Source: an uncultured Clostridium sp.
GTDB lineage: Bacteria; Bacillota; Clostridia; TANB77; CAG-508
Reading direction: 5' to 3'
Assembly (NCBI GenBank): GCA_900553865.1
Contig: USFC01000027.1
Coordinates: 1 to 18,204, forward strand
Length of the DNA stretch: 18,204 nt
The first letter of the stretch is position 1; every line of letters begins with the position of its first letter. The notes beneath the pieces were generated by a model that was not told the origin of the DNA, ran no database searches, and worked only from the letters and a program-made list of their open reading frames with translations. Positions 7,279 through 12,685 of this stretch are shown in pieces. Position numbers and translations under genes: made by a program.

Positions 7279-7911
7279 TTATATTTCAAGGTTTTTTCTT
7301 ATATTTTTCTCTTTTATAACATCTATTTTTTCTACATTTATTTTTCCCTCATCTATTATTTTTTGAAGGGTTTCTTTTTCTTTTTTATTCACTTCTACTA
7401 CAAGATTTGCTTTTTCGTCATATTCTATTGTTTCTATGCAAATTTTATTTTTTTCACAATAATATCTTACTTTTTCTAATTCACTATATGTTGTTACTAG
7501 CTTTACCTCAAAGCCTAATTCTTCATTTGCCATTTTAGCGTTTTCTAAAGCTTTTATTGTTGCTTCTGAATAAGCTTTTACCAATCCCCCTGTACCTAGT
7601 AGTACTCCTCCAAAATATCTAGTCACTATTACTAATATATTTGTTATTTCATTTTTGGTTATAATATTTAGTATTGGAGCTCCTGCTGTTCCACTTGGTT
7701 CTCCATCATCTGACATTTTGTTTATTATTCCATTTTTTGTTAAAATCGAATATGCATAGCAGTTATGTCTAGCATCATAATATTTCTTCCTTGTTTCTTT
7801 TAAAATTTCTTCTGCTTGTTCTTGTGTTTGAACATGATAGATATTAGCTATAAATTTAGATTTTTTTTCAACTATTTGAGCTGAAGTATTTTTCAATATA
7901 GTTTTTGCCAC
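7279..7911 (-). CDS. yigZ: YigZ/IMPACT-family protein
   Basis: 210 residues of the YigZ (YvyE) family, related to the N-terminal part of eukaryotic IMPACT. The signature is clear: KKSKFIANIYHV, ARHNCYAYSI, SDDGEPSGTAGAPIL and VTRYFGGVLLGTGGLVKAYSEA, followed by a ferredoxin-like C-terminal domain. Family members have been linked to translation or ribosome-associated regulation, but the reaction in bacteria is not settled. The start is GTG at 7911: a nearer ATG is followed at once by a stop codon, and AGGAG sits ten bases before the GTG. It has its own promoter at 7950..7978 and ends about 120 bp before the spo0A start, in the same direction, so some read-through into spo0A is possible. Confidence 0.93.
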   Translation of the reverse strand: MAKTILKNTSAQIVEKKSKFIANIYHVQTQEQAEEILKETRKKYYDARHNCYAYSILTKNGIINKMSDDGEPSGTAGAPILNIITKNEITNILVIVTRYFGGVLLGTGGLVKAYSEATIKALENAKMANEELGFEVKLVTTYSELEKVRYYCEKNKICIETIEYDEKANLVVEVNKKEKETLQKIIDEGKINVEKIDVIKEKNIRKNLEI

Positions 7912-7949
7912 TTTACATTTTCTCCTACTTTTAATTTCCAGTTACTTAT

Positions 7950-7978
7950 ATAATACTAAATTTTGCCCCAAAAATCAA
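7950..7978 (-). promoter_or_regulatory. Sigma-A promoter of yigZ
   Basis: On the minus strand, TTGATT (7978..7973), a 17-bp spacer and TATTAT (7955..7950). Confidence 0.6.
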
Positions 7979-8025
7979 ATTTTCAATTTTTTTACACTTT
8001 TATAAAAGAAAAATTTAAAAATTAG

Positions 8026-8054
8026 TTGACAAGTTTAATAAAATACGTTAAAAT
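8026..8054 (+). promoter_or_regulatory. Promoter of the tRNA-His/tRNA-Gln unit
   Basis: TTGACA (8026..8031), a 17-bp spacer and TAAAAT (8049..8054), about 20 bases before tRNA-His. Confidence 0.75.
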
Positions 8055-8073
8055 AATAAATGCATTGAGAAAT

Positions 8074-8151
8074 GGTGGATTTAGCGTAGTTGGTTAACGC
8101 GCCAGTTTGTGGCACTGGAGACCATGGGTTCGAGTCCCATATTCCACCCCA
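8074..8151 (+). tRNA. tRNA-His (GTG anticodon)
   Basis: A full cloverleaf with an encoded CCA end. The D stem is GCGT/ACGC, the anticodon stem CCAGT/ACTGG with loop TTGTGGC (anticodon GTG, 8109..8111), and the T stem ATGGG/CCCAT. Position 8074 is the extra G(-1), paired with C73 as is usual for tRNA-His. The acceptor stem contains one U6-U67 mismatch. Confidence 0.97.
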
Positions 8152-8167
8152 TTTATATTTAGTATAT

Positions 8168-8242
8168 TGGGCTGTAGCCAAGCGGTAAGGCACCAGACTT
8201 TGACTCTGGCATGCGCTAGTTCGAATCTAGCCAGCCCAGCCA
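8168..8242 (+). tRNA. tRNA-Gln (TTG anticodon)
   Basis: Cloverleaf with acceptor TGGGCTG/CAGCCCA, D stem GCC/GGC, anticodon stem CCAGA/TCTGG with loop CTTTGAC (anticodon TTG, 8200..8202), T stem GCTAG/CTAGC and an encoded CCA. It is 16 bases after tRNA-His in the same transcript. In most Firmicutes this tRNA is charged with Glu by GltX and then amidated by GatCAB. Confidence 0.97.
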
Positions 8243-8243
8243 T

Positions 8244-8278
8244 AAAGCGAGATTTTACATCTCGCTTTTATTTTTTTA
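8244..8278 (+). terminator. Intrinsic terminator of the tRNA unit
   Basis: AAAGCGAGAT pairs with ATCTCGCTTT around a 5-base loop, followed by a T-rich run. Confidence 0.9.
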
Positions 8279-8322
8279 TTATTGTATGTGTATGTTAATT
8301 TATTTATCAGCTATATCTCCAT

Positions 8323-8469
8323 TTATAGCAATTTATTAACAATATTTACTCTTGTATAATTATATGTTTTGAGTATTACTTTTTTAAATAATCTAACTAC
8401 AATTCTTTCCTTCCAGTTGCATTCTTCCATAATTTCCTTAATTATTTCTTCTTCTACTTCGCTTTTCAT
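8323..8469 (-). CDS. 48-aa small protein behind a Spo0A-box promoter
   Basis: A short gene with a strong start: GGAGG lies six bases before the ATG at 8469. The product has 48 residues: an acidic helical start (MKSEVEEEIIKEIMEE), a single Cys followed by Asn-Trp, then a basic amphipathic stretch (ERIVVRLFKKVILKTY) ending in VNIVNKLL. The charge split between the halves suggests an amphipathic helical peptide or a membrane-surface binder; it has no clear membrane span. I do not recognise the family with certainty. Its transcript would start near 8580 from a perfect consensus promoter with a Spo0A box 12 bp upstream of the -35, giving a leader of about 110 bases with hairpins. The remaining sequence towards the tRNA terminator (8279-8322) is empty. 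Confidence 0.7.
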   Translation of the reverse strand: MKSEVEEEIIKEIMEECNWKERIVVRLFKKVILKTYNYTRVNIVNKLL

Positions 8470-8548
8470 AATATACCTCCAATTTGACTTTTCTCTAAAT
8501 TGAATATATACTTTATTTGTATATTTTAGGAATCAAGTATACACTCTT

Positions 8549-8579
8549 GAGATAGTTTCAGTTCCAGCTGAACTATCTC
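8549..8579 (-). promoter_or_regulatory. Hairpin at the 5' end of the 48-aa gene leader
   Basis: On the minus strand, GAGATAGTT and an inner CAG pair with CTG and AACTATCTC, with one bulge. It begins at the predicted start point (about 8580), so it would cap the 5' end of the RNA. On the plus strand the same stem is followed by a T-run and would act as a terminator for transcription from the tRNA side. A second weak stem (AAGTATA at 8541..8535 in plus-strand terms, with TATACTT at 8507..8513) lies further along the leader. Confidence 0.55.
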
Positions 8580-8586
8580 TTTTTTT

Positions 8587-8615
8587 ATTATATAGTGTTA
8601 TTTTTTCTATGTCAA
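8587..8615 (-). promoter_or_regulatory. Perfect consensus promoter of the 48-aa gene
   Basis: On the minus strand, TTGACA (8615..8610), exactly 17 bp, then TATAAT (8592..8587). Both boxes match the sigma-A consensus at all positions. Confidence 0.85.
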
Positions 8616-8626
8616 AAAAACTGAGT

Positions 8627-8633
8627 TTCGACA
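8627..8633 (-). promoter_or_regulatory. Putative Spo0A box
   Basis: TGTCGAA on the minus strand in the context TTTTGTCGAAA, 12 bp upstream of the -35 and centred about 50 bp before the predicted start point. A perfect 7-mer is expected by chance one to two times in a window of this size and composition, so the case rests on the flanking match and position. Confidence 0.5.
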
Positions 8634-8638
8634 AAATA

Positions 8639-8665
8639 ACCGCAATCCATTAATATGGTTGCGGT
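8639..8665 (-). terminator. Hairpin after the two-repeat protein gene
   Basis: ACCGCAA pairs with TTGCGGT, with an inner CCAT/ATGG stem. It is 15 bases past the stop of the minus-strand gene at 8681 and followed by a modest U-rich run (TATTTTGT). Confidence 0.6.
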
Positions 8666-8680
8666 CTTGCTTTATATTTT

Positions 8681-9238
8681 TTATATTTCTTTTAAAATTT
8701 TTTCTCGAATTTCATTCCACGTTAATCCTAAAACATATTCCATTGCTTGGCAACTTAAGTATGTATTCTTTTTAGCTATGCTATTCCACTCTTTTGTTGT
8801 TAAAAATCTGCTTTTTTCTATACAAATACTTTTTAATGCTGCATAGCTTTCTTTATATTCTTTTATTATTTTTGAATTATATGGATATTCTTTTCTTTTT
8901 CTAACATATGCTTCTTCCTTTGTAGCATAATATAAATTTATCAATTCATTAATTTCTAAACTAAGTTCTTTTGTTTTTCTTGAATCCAAACCTGTTTCTT
9001 CTATTGATTTATTTAACTCATGCCTTACTTTTTCTATTTTAGTATCTAACTTTTTGTCTTTTTTTCTAAGCTTTCTTTTTAATCTTTCCCAATCTGTTGC
9101 ATCTTCTCTAGCTAATATTGTAACAGCACTTAAATAACCTTTTTCCTTTGAATATTTATTCCATTCTTCTGAAGTTAGATTTCTATTTTGATTTAATAAA
9201 ATCCTCAATTCTTTTATTGTTGCTTCATATTTATCCAA
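8681..9238 (-). CDS. Protein with two copies of a Trp-containing repeat (HEAR-like), unknown function
   Basis: A 185-residue, highly charged soluble protein. Residues about 4-58 and 128-183 are two diverged copies of one module sharing LTxxEWNxxxKxxxYLS, then a Trp about 15 residues later and an Arg/Lys-rich helix. The middle (about 58-127) is predicted coiled coil by its heptad-like Lys/Glu/Leu pattern. The module loosely recalls homing-endonuclease-associated repeats, small helical DNA-binding units, but no nuclease motif is present. The start is taken as TTG at 9238 because AGAGGTGG sits seven bases upstream; translating from an ATG at 9295 would read through that site and through a TATAAT at 9266..9261 (with TGGAAA 17 bp away). 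It lies downstream of the 37-aa peptide gene and may be co-transcribed with it under the S24 repressor. Confidence 0.75.
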   Translation of the reverse strand: MDKYEATIKELRILLNQNRNLTSEEWNKYSKEKGYLSAVTILAREDATDWERLKRKLRKKDKKLDTKIEKVRHELNKSIEETGLDSRKTKELSLEINELINLYYATKEEAYVRKRKEYPYNSKIIKEYKESYAALKSICIEKSRFLTTKEWNSIAKKNTYLSCQAMEYVLGLTWNEIREKILKEI

Positions 9239-9319
9239 CTTGTTTCCACCTCTTATTTTTATTATAAAAGAACTAATTTTATTTTTCCATGTCAAATTTT
9301 TCCAATTCTACAATTTTTA

Positions 9320-9433
9320 TTAAATTTTTAACCTATTTAGTAAAAACCAAATTAAAATTTTTGCCATATATCCACCTACTATTGGTAACCAAAATATACT
9401 TGTTCCTATCATAATTTCTTTAATTTTTTTCAT
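9320..9433 (-). CDS. 37-aa single-span hydrophobic peptide
   Basis: A very short gene divergent from the S24 repressor gene. AAAGGAT lies seven bases before the ATG at 9433. The product starts with basic residues (MKKIKEIM), continues with a hydrophobic stretch (IGTSIFWLPIVGG and MAKILIWFLL) and ends with NRLKI, so it should span or insert in the membrane. Length and layout recall small hydrophobic peptides such as TisB or type I toxins, and small phage membrane proteins; that likeness is inference. It is served by a promoter at 9490..9518 flanked by two repressor-like palindromes, which argues that it is a real, regulated gene. Confidence 0.6.
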   Translation of the reverse strand: MKKIKEIMIGTSIFWLPIVGGYMAKILIWFLLNRLKI

Positions 9434-9461
9434 TTGTTTTATCCTTTTAGTTTTATTCTTT

Positions 9462-9478
9462 GTTGAATTTTGTTCAAC
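9462..9478. promoter_or_regulatory. Operator-like palindrome O1
   Basis: GTTGAA and TTCAAC, a perfect 6-bp inverted repeat with a 5-bp spacer. It lies just downstream of the predicted start point (about 9483) of the divergent promoter for the 37-aa gene. Confidence 0.6.
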
Positions 9479-9489
9479 TTATTTTAACC

Positions 9490-9518
9490 ATATTATCAAA
9501 CTGTAAATGCAATGTCAA
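9490..9518 (-). promoter_or_regulatory. Promoter of the 37-aa peptide gene
   Basis: On the minus strand, TTGACA (9518..9513), a 17-bp spacer and TAATAT (9495..9490). It is placed between palindromes O1 and O2. Confidence 0.6.
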
Positions 9519-9524
9519 CATAGT

Positions 9525-9541
9525 TTTGAATTTTTTTCAAC
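9525..9541. promoter_or_regulatory. Operator-like palindrome O2
   Basis: TTGAA and TTCAA separated by five T residues. It is centred 63 bp from O1 and 42 bp from O3, and lies seven bases upstream of the -35 of the divergent promoter. Confidence 0.55.
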
Positions 9542-9566
9542 TTTTTTTATAATTTTCTATTTTATT

Positions 9567-9583
9567 GTTGATTTTTTTTCAAT
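9567..9583. promoter_or_regulatory. Operator-like palindrome O3, over the repressor's own -35
   Basis: GTTGA and TCAAT in the same 17-bp format as O1 and O2, less symmetric (TTGAT/TTCAA). It overlaps the -35 box (9568..9573) of the repressor gene, fitting autorepression. Confidence 0.5.
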
Positions 9584-9596
9584 TTTTCCATATAAT
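9568..9596 (+). promoter_or_regulatory. Promoter of the S24 repressor gene
   Basis: TTGATT (9568..9573), a 17-bp spacer and TATAAT (9591..9596). The start point falls only a few bases before the GGAGG site at 9606..9610, so the leader is very short. Confidence 0.75.
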
Positions 9597-9616
9597 TTAC
9601 TTACTGGAGGTAAGTT

Positions 9617-10270
9617 ATGCAAATTATAGATACTTTTCAAAATAGATTAAAAAAAGCTATGGAATATAGGAATATAAAACAAGTTGATTTGGTTGAAAAA
9701 ACTAAATTGGATAAAACTTTAATTAACAAATATTTATCTGGAGTAGCAAATGCAAAACAAAAAAAACTTGCAATTTTAGCCAAAGCTCTTGAGGTAGATG
9801 AAGTATGGCTTATGGGCTACGACACTTCTATGGGAAATAGTACAAGTACAAAATTAGATAAATTAGAAAATAATGTTGTTTCTATTAATATTTTTGATTG
9901 TATAGTTTCTGATTTCAATGTTTTATGCCCTAAAAATATAATAGGTACTGTAGACATAGAAAAAAGCATTATTAGTAATGGTGATAATTATTTTGCTTTA
10001 AAGGTAAAGGATGATTCTATGTCACCTGTTTTAATTGAAAATGACATTATTGTTATTAAAGAGCAACATGATTTTGAAAATGGTGACCTTGTGGTTGCTA
10101 TTATAAATAATGATGAAATAACTATAAAAAAAGTGCAAAAAAGTGATACCGGTATAGTTCTTCAAGCCTTTAATCCACATTATGCTCCTCTTTTTTTTAC
10201 TTACTCTAATATTGAAAATCTTACTGTTAAAATTATAGGCATAGTAAAGCAATTAAGAAGAAAATTTTAA
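9617..10270 (+). CDS. S24 (LexA/CI-like) transcriptional repressor
   Basis: 217 residues. Residues about 5-68 form an HTH_3 domain (RLKKAMEYRNIKQVDLVEKTKLDKTLINKYLSG), the DNA-binding fold of CI and Xre repressors. A linker follows, then a C-terminal S24 domain with the catalytic Ser134 (KDDSMSPVL) and Lys171 (EITIKK). Such proteins repress as dimers and many are inactivated by self-cleavage when RecA filaments form. The expected Ala-Gly cleavage site is Ile109-Gly110 here (PKNIIGTVD), so cleavage may be slow or absent. Ribosome site GGAGG, start ATG. It faces a divergent 37-aa membrane peptide gene across three similar palindromes. LexA itself is unlikely, because the N-terminal domain is HTH_3 rather than a LexA winged helix. 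No phage structural or integrase gene is nearby. Confidence 0.9.
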   Translation: MQIIDTFQNRLKKAMEYRNIKQVDLVEKTKLDKTLINKYLSGVANAKQKKLAILAKALEVDEVWLMGYDTSMGNSTSTKLDKLENNVVSINIFDCIVSDFNVLCPKNIIGTVDIEKSIISNGDNYFALKVKDDSMSPVLIENDIIVIKEQHDFENGDLVVAIINNDEITIKKVQKSDTGIVLQAFNPHYAPLFFTYSNIENLTVKIIGIVKQLRRKF

Positions 10271-10291
10271 CTTTTTTATAAAGTTTTTTAC

Positions 10292-10355
10292 AACCAAAAA
10301 GAAGCATGAATTTTTTCTAAAATATTTGAAAACTTTTCATGCCTCTTTTTTGGTT
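10292..10355. terminator. Long inverted repeat after the S24 repressor gene
   Basis: About 20-bp arms (AACCAAAAAGAAGCATGAA against TTCATGCCTCTTTTTTGGTT) with one mismatch and one extra base. It sits between the repressor gene and the convergent 65-aa gene, probably as a bidirectional terminator; the U-run lies inside the stem. The rest of the gap up to 10433 holds nothing recognisable. Confidence 0.6.
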
Positions 10356-10433
10356 AACTTGCTAAATTTTATGAAGTAAAATTTGAGCTAAATACTTAGC
10401 AAAGCTTTTTTATATGTTGCCTTTTTTCCGAAA

Positions 10434-10631
10434 TTATTTTTTTATATTTGACCTATATGCACTAATAAGTGCCATACAAATCTTCAAAATAATAACGAAT
10501 AAAACAATTGTTGCAATAATACCCACAACAATTTTAGTAATGTTAAAGATTGACCCAATTATCATTGTAATTATACAAATAATTGGCATTAGAATAAGAG
10601 CAATTATTAAATTTTTTTCCCGCTTCCTCAT
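10434..10631 (-). CDS. 65-aa membrane protein of unknown function
   Basis: A basic N-terminus (MRKREKN) is followed by two hydrophobic helices (about 8-27 and 33-55) separated by GSIFNITK, ending in SAYRSNIKK, so both ends probably face the cytoplasm. AGGAG stands eight bases before the ATG at 10631, and a promoter can be drawn at 10679..10707. The overlapping open frame on the plus strand lacks a ribosome site and is rejected. I do not recognise a family; the size and two-helix hairpin would suit a small membrane subunit, a holin-like protein or an immunity protein. Confidence 0.7.
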   Translation of the reverse strand: MRKREKNLIIALILMPIICIITMIIGSIFNITKIVVGIIATIVLFVIILKICMALISAYRSNIKK

Positions 10632-10678
10632 AGTAATTTCTCCTTTCTTAAAATAGAAAAGTTAATTAGTTAATTCGT

Positions 10679-10707
10679 ATTATAACTCCCTTTTTATTAA
10701 AAGTAAA
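10679..10707 (-). promoter_or_regulatory. Promoter of the 65-aa membrane protein gene
   Basis: On the minus strand, TTTACT (10707..10702), a 17-bp spacer and TATAAT (10684..10679). Confidence 0.55.
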
Positions 10708-10807
10708 TAAATATCTTTTCATATAATATATTAACCCATGCCTATTTTTATACTCTCTTTACTAATTATTAAAATTTTTTTTAAAAAATTTAATCTAGGT
10801 TTCAATT

Positions 10808-10814
10808 TTCGACA
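10808..10814 (-). promoter_or_regulatory. Second putative Spo0A box
   Basis: TGTCGAA on the minus strand within ATTTGTCGAAAAT, about 80 bp before the 56-aa gene. The only promoter-like boxes downstream (GTGACA at 10832..10837, then a poor -10) are weak. That would suit activation, but the box could be chance. Confidence 0.3.
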
Positions 10815-10892
10815 AATTTCGCGTTTTTAATGTGACATATTACTGTTTATCGCTAAAAAAATTAAGCAAAAAAAATGAAACGGGGTGTTTAT

Positions 10893-11063
10893 ATGAAAAT
10901 AAGAAATTCTATGCAAAATATAACAGGTGAAAAATGTGGTACTATTACTGTATCTGTTTATAAAGATATAAATACTGGTTCTCCTATTTTTCACATTCAA
11001 TCCGATAACGAAGATATTTTACCTATATCTTATGTTATCGAAGACGTACTTAAATTGTACTAA
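10893..11063 (+). CDS. 56-aa protein of unknown function
   Basis: A small soluble protein (MKIRNSMQNITGEKCGTITV, then SVYKDINTGSPIFHIQS and a C-terminal IEDVLKLY helix) with a predicted beta-rich core, one Cys and no membrane span. The ATG at 10893 is preferred over one at 10875 because GGGGTG lies five bases before it. It ends with a clear terminator, and a possible Spo0A box lies upstream. No family recognised. It is flanked by the S24-repressor region on one side and dut on the other, so it may belong to either. Confidence 0.6.
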   Translation: MKIRNSMQNITGEKCGTITVSVYKDINTGSPIFHIQSDNEDILPISYVIEDVLKLY

Positions 11064-11107
11064 AAAATAACCATTAAAGTAAAATTTATTTACCTTAATG
11101 GCTTTTT
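11064..11107. terminator. Bidirectional terminator between the 56-aa gene and dut
   Basis: CCATTAA and GTAAA pair with TTTAC and TTAATGG, with one internal mismatch and a 5-base loop (11071..11101). A T-run follows on the plus strand and an A-run precedes it, so it can work in both directions. Confidence 0.85.
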
Positions 11108-11112
11108 CAGGT

Positions 11113-11574
11113 TTATTTACTTGTTGAGCCAAAGCCTCCTGTTCTTGCACCTTCTGCCCTATCTTCGTCTGCTATAAAATATTTTTGAAAAATTGCTTGT
11201 CCTATGCAATCTCCTTTTTTTATTTCTACATCTTCATCCTTCACATTAAAAAATGCAAACATTATATGCCCATCATTATCTTCGTTTCCATAGTAATCTT
11301 TATCTATTACCCCTATGCTATTTGCTAAAATTAAACCTTTTTTACTTGGGTTTGAGCTTCTATTTGCTAGAATTAGTACTTCATCATCTTGCATATATGC
11401 TTTAATTCCTGTTTTTATTAATGTTGGTTTCATTCCTTTTTTAAATGATGGTATTACACAGTCTTCTGCTGCTTCTACATCATAACCTGCTGAATATTTT
11501 GTTTTTCTAACTGGCAAATTTATTTCTTTGTCTTCAAATCCTTTTGCTATTTCAAATCCTCTTACTTTTTCCAT
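11113..11574 (-). CDS. dut: dUTP diphosphatase (trimeric type)
   Basis: Cytosolic enzyme that hydrolyses dUTP to dUMP and pyrophosphate, keeping uracil out of DNA and feeding dTMP synthesis. The 153-aa product carries the five motifs: SAGYDVEAA (I), RSSNPSKKGL (II), GVIDKDYYGNEDNDG (III, with the catalytic Asp in VIDKDY), IGQAIFQKY (IV) and ARTGGFGSTSK (V, the flexible C-terminal Phe/Gly arm). Motif III has a three-residue insertion (NED) compared with the usual form. AGGAG lies ten bases before the ATG at 11574. A TTGACA at 11636..11631 (minus strand) may be its -35, with no good -10 at normal spacing. Such genes occur in both chromosomes and prophages; nothing here decides which. Confidence 0.93.
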   Translation of the reverse strand: MEKVRGFEIAKGFEDKEINLPVRKTKYSAGYDVEAAEDCVIPSFKKGMKPTLIKTGIKAYMQDDEVLILANRSSNPSKKGLILANSIGVIDKDYYGNEDNDGHIMFAFFNVKDEDVEIKKGDCIGQAIFQKYFIADEDRAEGARTGGFGSTSK

Positions 11575-11690
11575 TTATTTTCAACTCCTTTTTATTTTAT
11601 CTTTATTATTCTTTCATTAAGTTTTCATTTTGTCAAGTAGCTATTTACTATTTTATTTTACTCTTTTTTACTGTTTATTTTCCAAATATC

Positions 11691-11720
11691 TTGACTTTAC
11701 TTGTATTTTTGTTATATAAA
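11691..11720 (+). promoter_or_regulatory. Promoter of the rubrerythrin gene
   Basis: TTGACT (11691..11696), an 18-bp spacer and TATAAA (11715..11720). Confidence 0.6.
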
Positions 11721-11757
11721 TATAGAATATATAAATTATTTAAGGAGGTATTTTTTT

Positions 11758-12291
11758 ATGGATTTAAAAGGATCAAAAACAGAAGCTAATTTACAAGCTG
11801 CTTTTGCTGGTGAATCTCAAGCTAGAAATAAATACACATATTTTGCAAGTGTTGCCAAAAAAGAAGGTTATGAACAAATTGCTGCAATATTTTTAGAAAC
11901 TGCTGAAAATGAAAAAGAACACGCTAAAATTCATTTAAAATATTTAAATGGAATTGGAGATACTAAAGCAAATTTAGCAGATGCTGCCGCTGGCGAAAAT
12001 TATGAATGGACAGATATGTATGACACTTTCGCAAAAGAAGCTGACGAAGAAGGCTTTACTGAAATTGCTGCTACATTTAGAGGAATTGCCGCTATTGAAA
12101 AAGAACATGAAGCAAGATATAGAAAATTATTAGAAAATATGCAAGAAGGCGAAGTATTTAAAAAAGGTAGTATTGTTATTTGGAAATGTAGAAACTGCGG
12201 TCATATTGTTGTTGGAACAGAAGCTCCAAAGTTTTGCCCTGTTTGCAAACACCCACAATCTTATTTTGAAATAAAAGCTGAAAATTATTAA
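11758..12291 (+). CDS. rbr: Rubrerythrin
   Basis: Cytosolic non-haem iron enzyme that reduces hydrogen peroxide in anaerobes. The 177-aa product has the usual two parts. A four-helix diiron domain (1-140) contains FAGESQARNKY, the first ExxH (ENEKEHAK), AAAGENYEWTDMY and the second ExxH (AAIEKEHEAR). A C-terminal rubredoxin-like domain has CRNCG and CPVC, which bind one iron. AAGGAGG lies nine bases before the ATG, and the gene is closed by its own terminator, so it appears to be monocistronic. Its presence supports an anaerobic host. Confidence 0.97.
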   Translation: MDLKGSKTEANLQAAFAGESQARNKYTYFASVAKKEGYEQIAAIFLETAENEKEHAKIHLKYLNGIGDTKANLADAAAGENYEWTDMYDTFAKEADEEGFTEIAATFRGIAAIEKEHEARYRKLLENMQEGEVFKKGSIVIWKCRNCGHIVVGTEAPKFCPVCKHPQSYFEIKAENY

Positions 12292-12296
12292 AATTT

Positions 12297-12345
12297 AAAA
12301 GTAGATTAACTAAAATGTAAAATGCACTTTAATTAATCTACTTTT
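12297..12345. terminator. Bidirectional terminator between rubrerythrin and bofA
   Basis: AAAAGTAGATTAA pairs perfectly with TTAATCTACTTTT, extended by four more pairs after one mismatch. It lies between two convergent genes. Confidence 0.85.
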
Positions 12346-12347
12346 AT

Positions 12348-12605
12348 TTATAAAAACTTTAAAAAGACTAAAAGTATTACTCCCGGTATTCCTAATATTC
12401 CTGTAATAATTGCTGTTCCTATGTTTAACCCTATATGAAATCCCCAAAAACTTCCAATACTATTTACTATAAAAATTAAGATTCCACCTATTACAGAATT
12501 TCCAACCAATTTTAATATATTTTTTATTGGCCATACTAAAAATTTTCCTATTAAAAACAAGAAAATAATACATGCTATATACACTATAATACTATTTGTT
12601 TCCAT
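12348..12605 (-). CDS. bofA: Pro-sigma-K processing inhibitor BofA
   Basis: An integral membrane protein of 85 residues with the family's layout: a first hydrophobic segment (about 7-26), the conserved middle WPIKNILKLVGNSVIGG, a second segment, then the C-terminal block GLNIGTAIITGILGIPGVILL. In sporulating cells BofA holds SpoIVFB inactive, together with SpoIVFA, in the outer forespore membrane until a forespore signal arrives. AGGTGA lies just upstream of the ATG at 12605. The preceding yaaL-like gene is the usual neighbour of bofA. The candidate partner proteases lie about 8 kb away at 2.5-4.3 kb. Confidence 0.92.
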   Translation of the reverse strand: METNSIIVYIACIIFLFLIGKFLVWPIKNILKLVGNSVIGGILIFIVNSIGSFWGFHIGLNIGTAIITGILGIPGVILLVFLKFL

Positions 12606-12685
12606 CTATCAATCACCTTTTCTTTTTTATATTTTTATGATTGATATCGGACAAATATTACTATATTACTTTATTATATTTTAGT

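Noticed and set aside
8107..8298. Open frame across the tRNA genes
   Set aside because: It lies on the two tRNA cloverleaves and their terminator; there is no protein-like sequence.
10414..10656. Plus-strand open frame opposite the 65-aa membrane protein gene
   Set aside because: No ribosome site or promoter, whereas the minus-strand frame has AGGAG at good spacing, a promoter and a sensible membrane-protein layout.
8243..11112. Integrated element with att sites at the tRNA genes
   Set aside because: No second copy of either tRNA 3' end was found and no integrase is encoded in the window; kept only as an inference in the findings.
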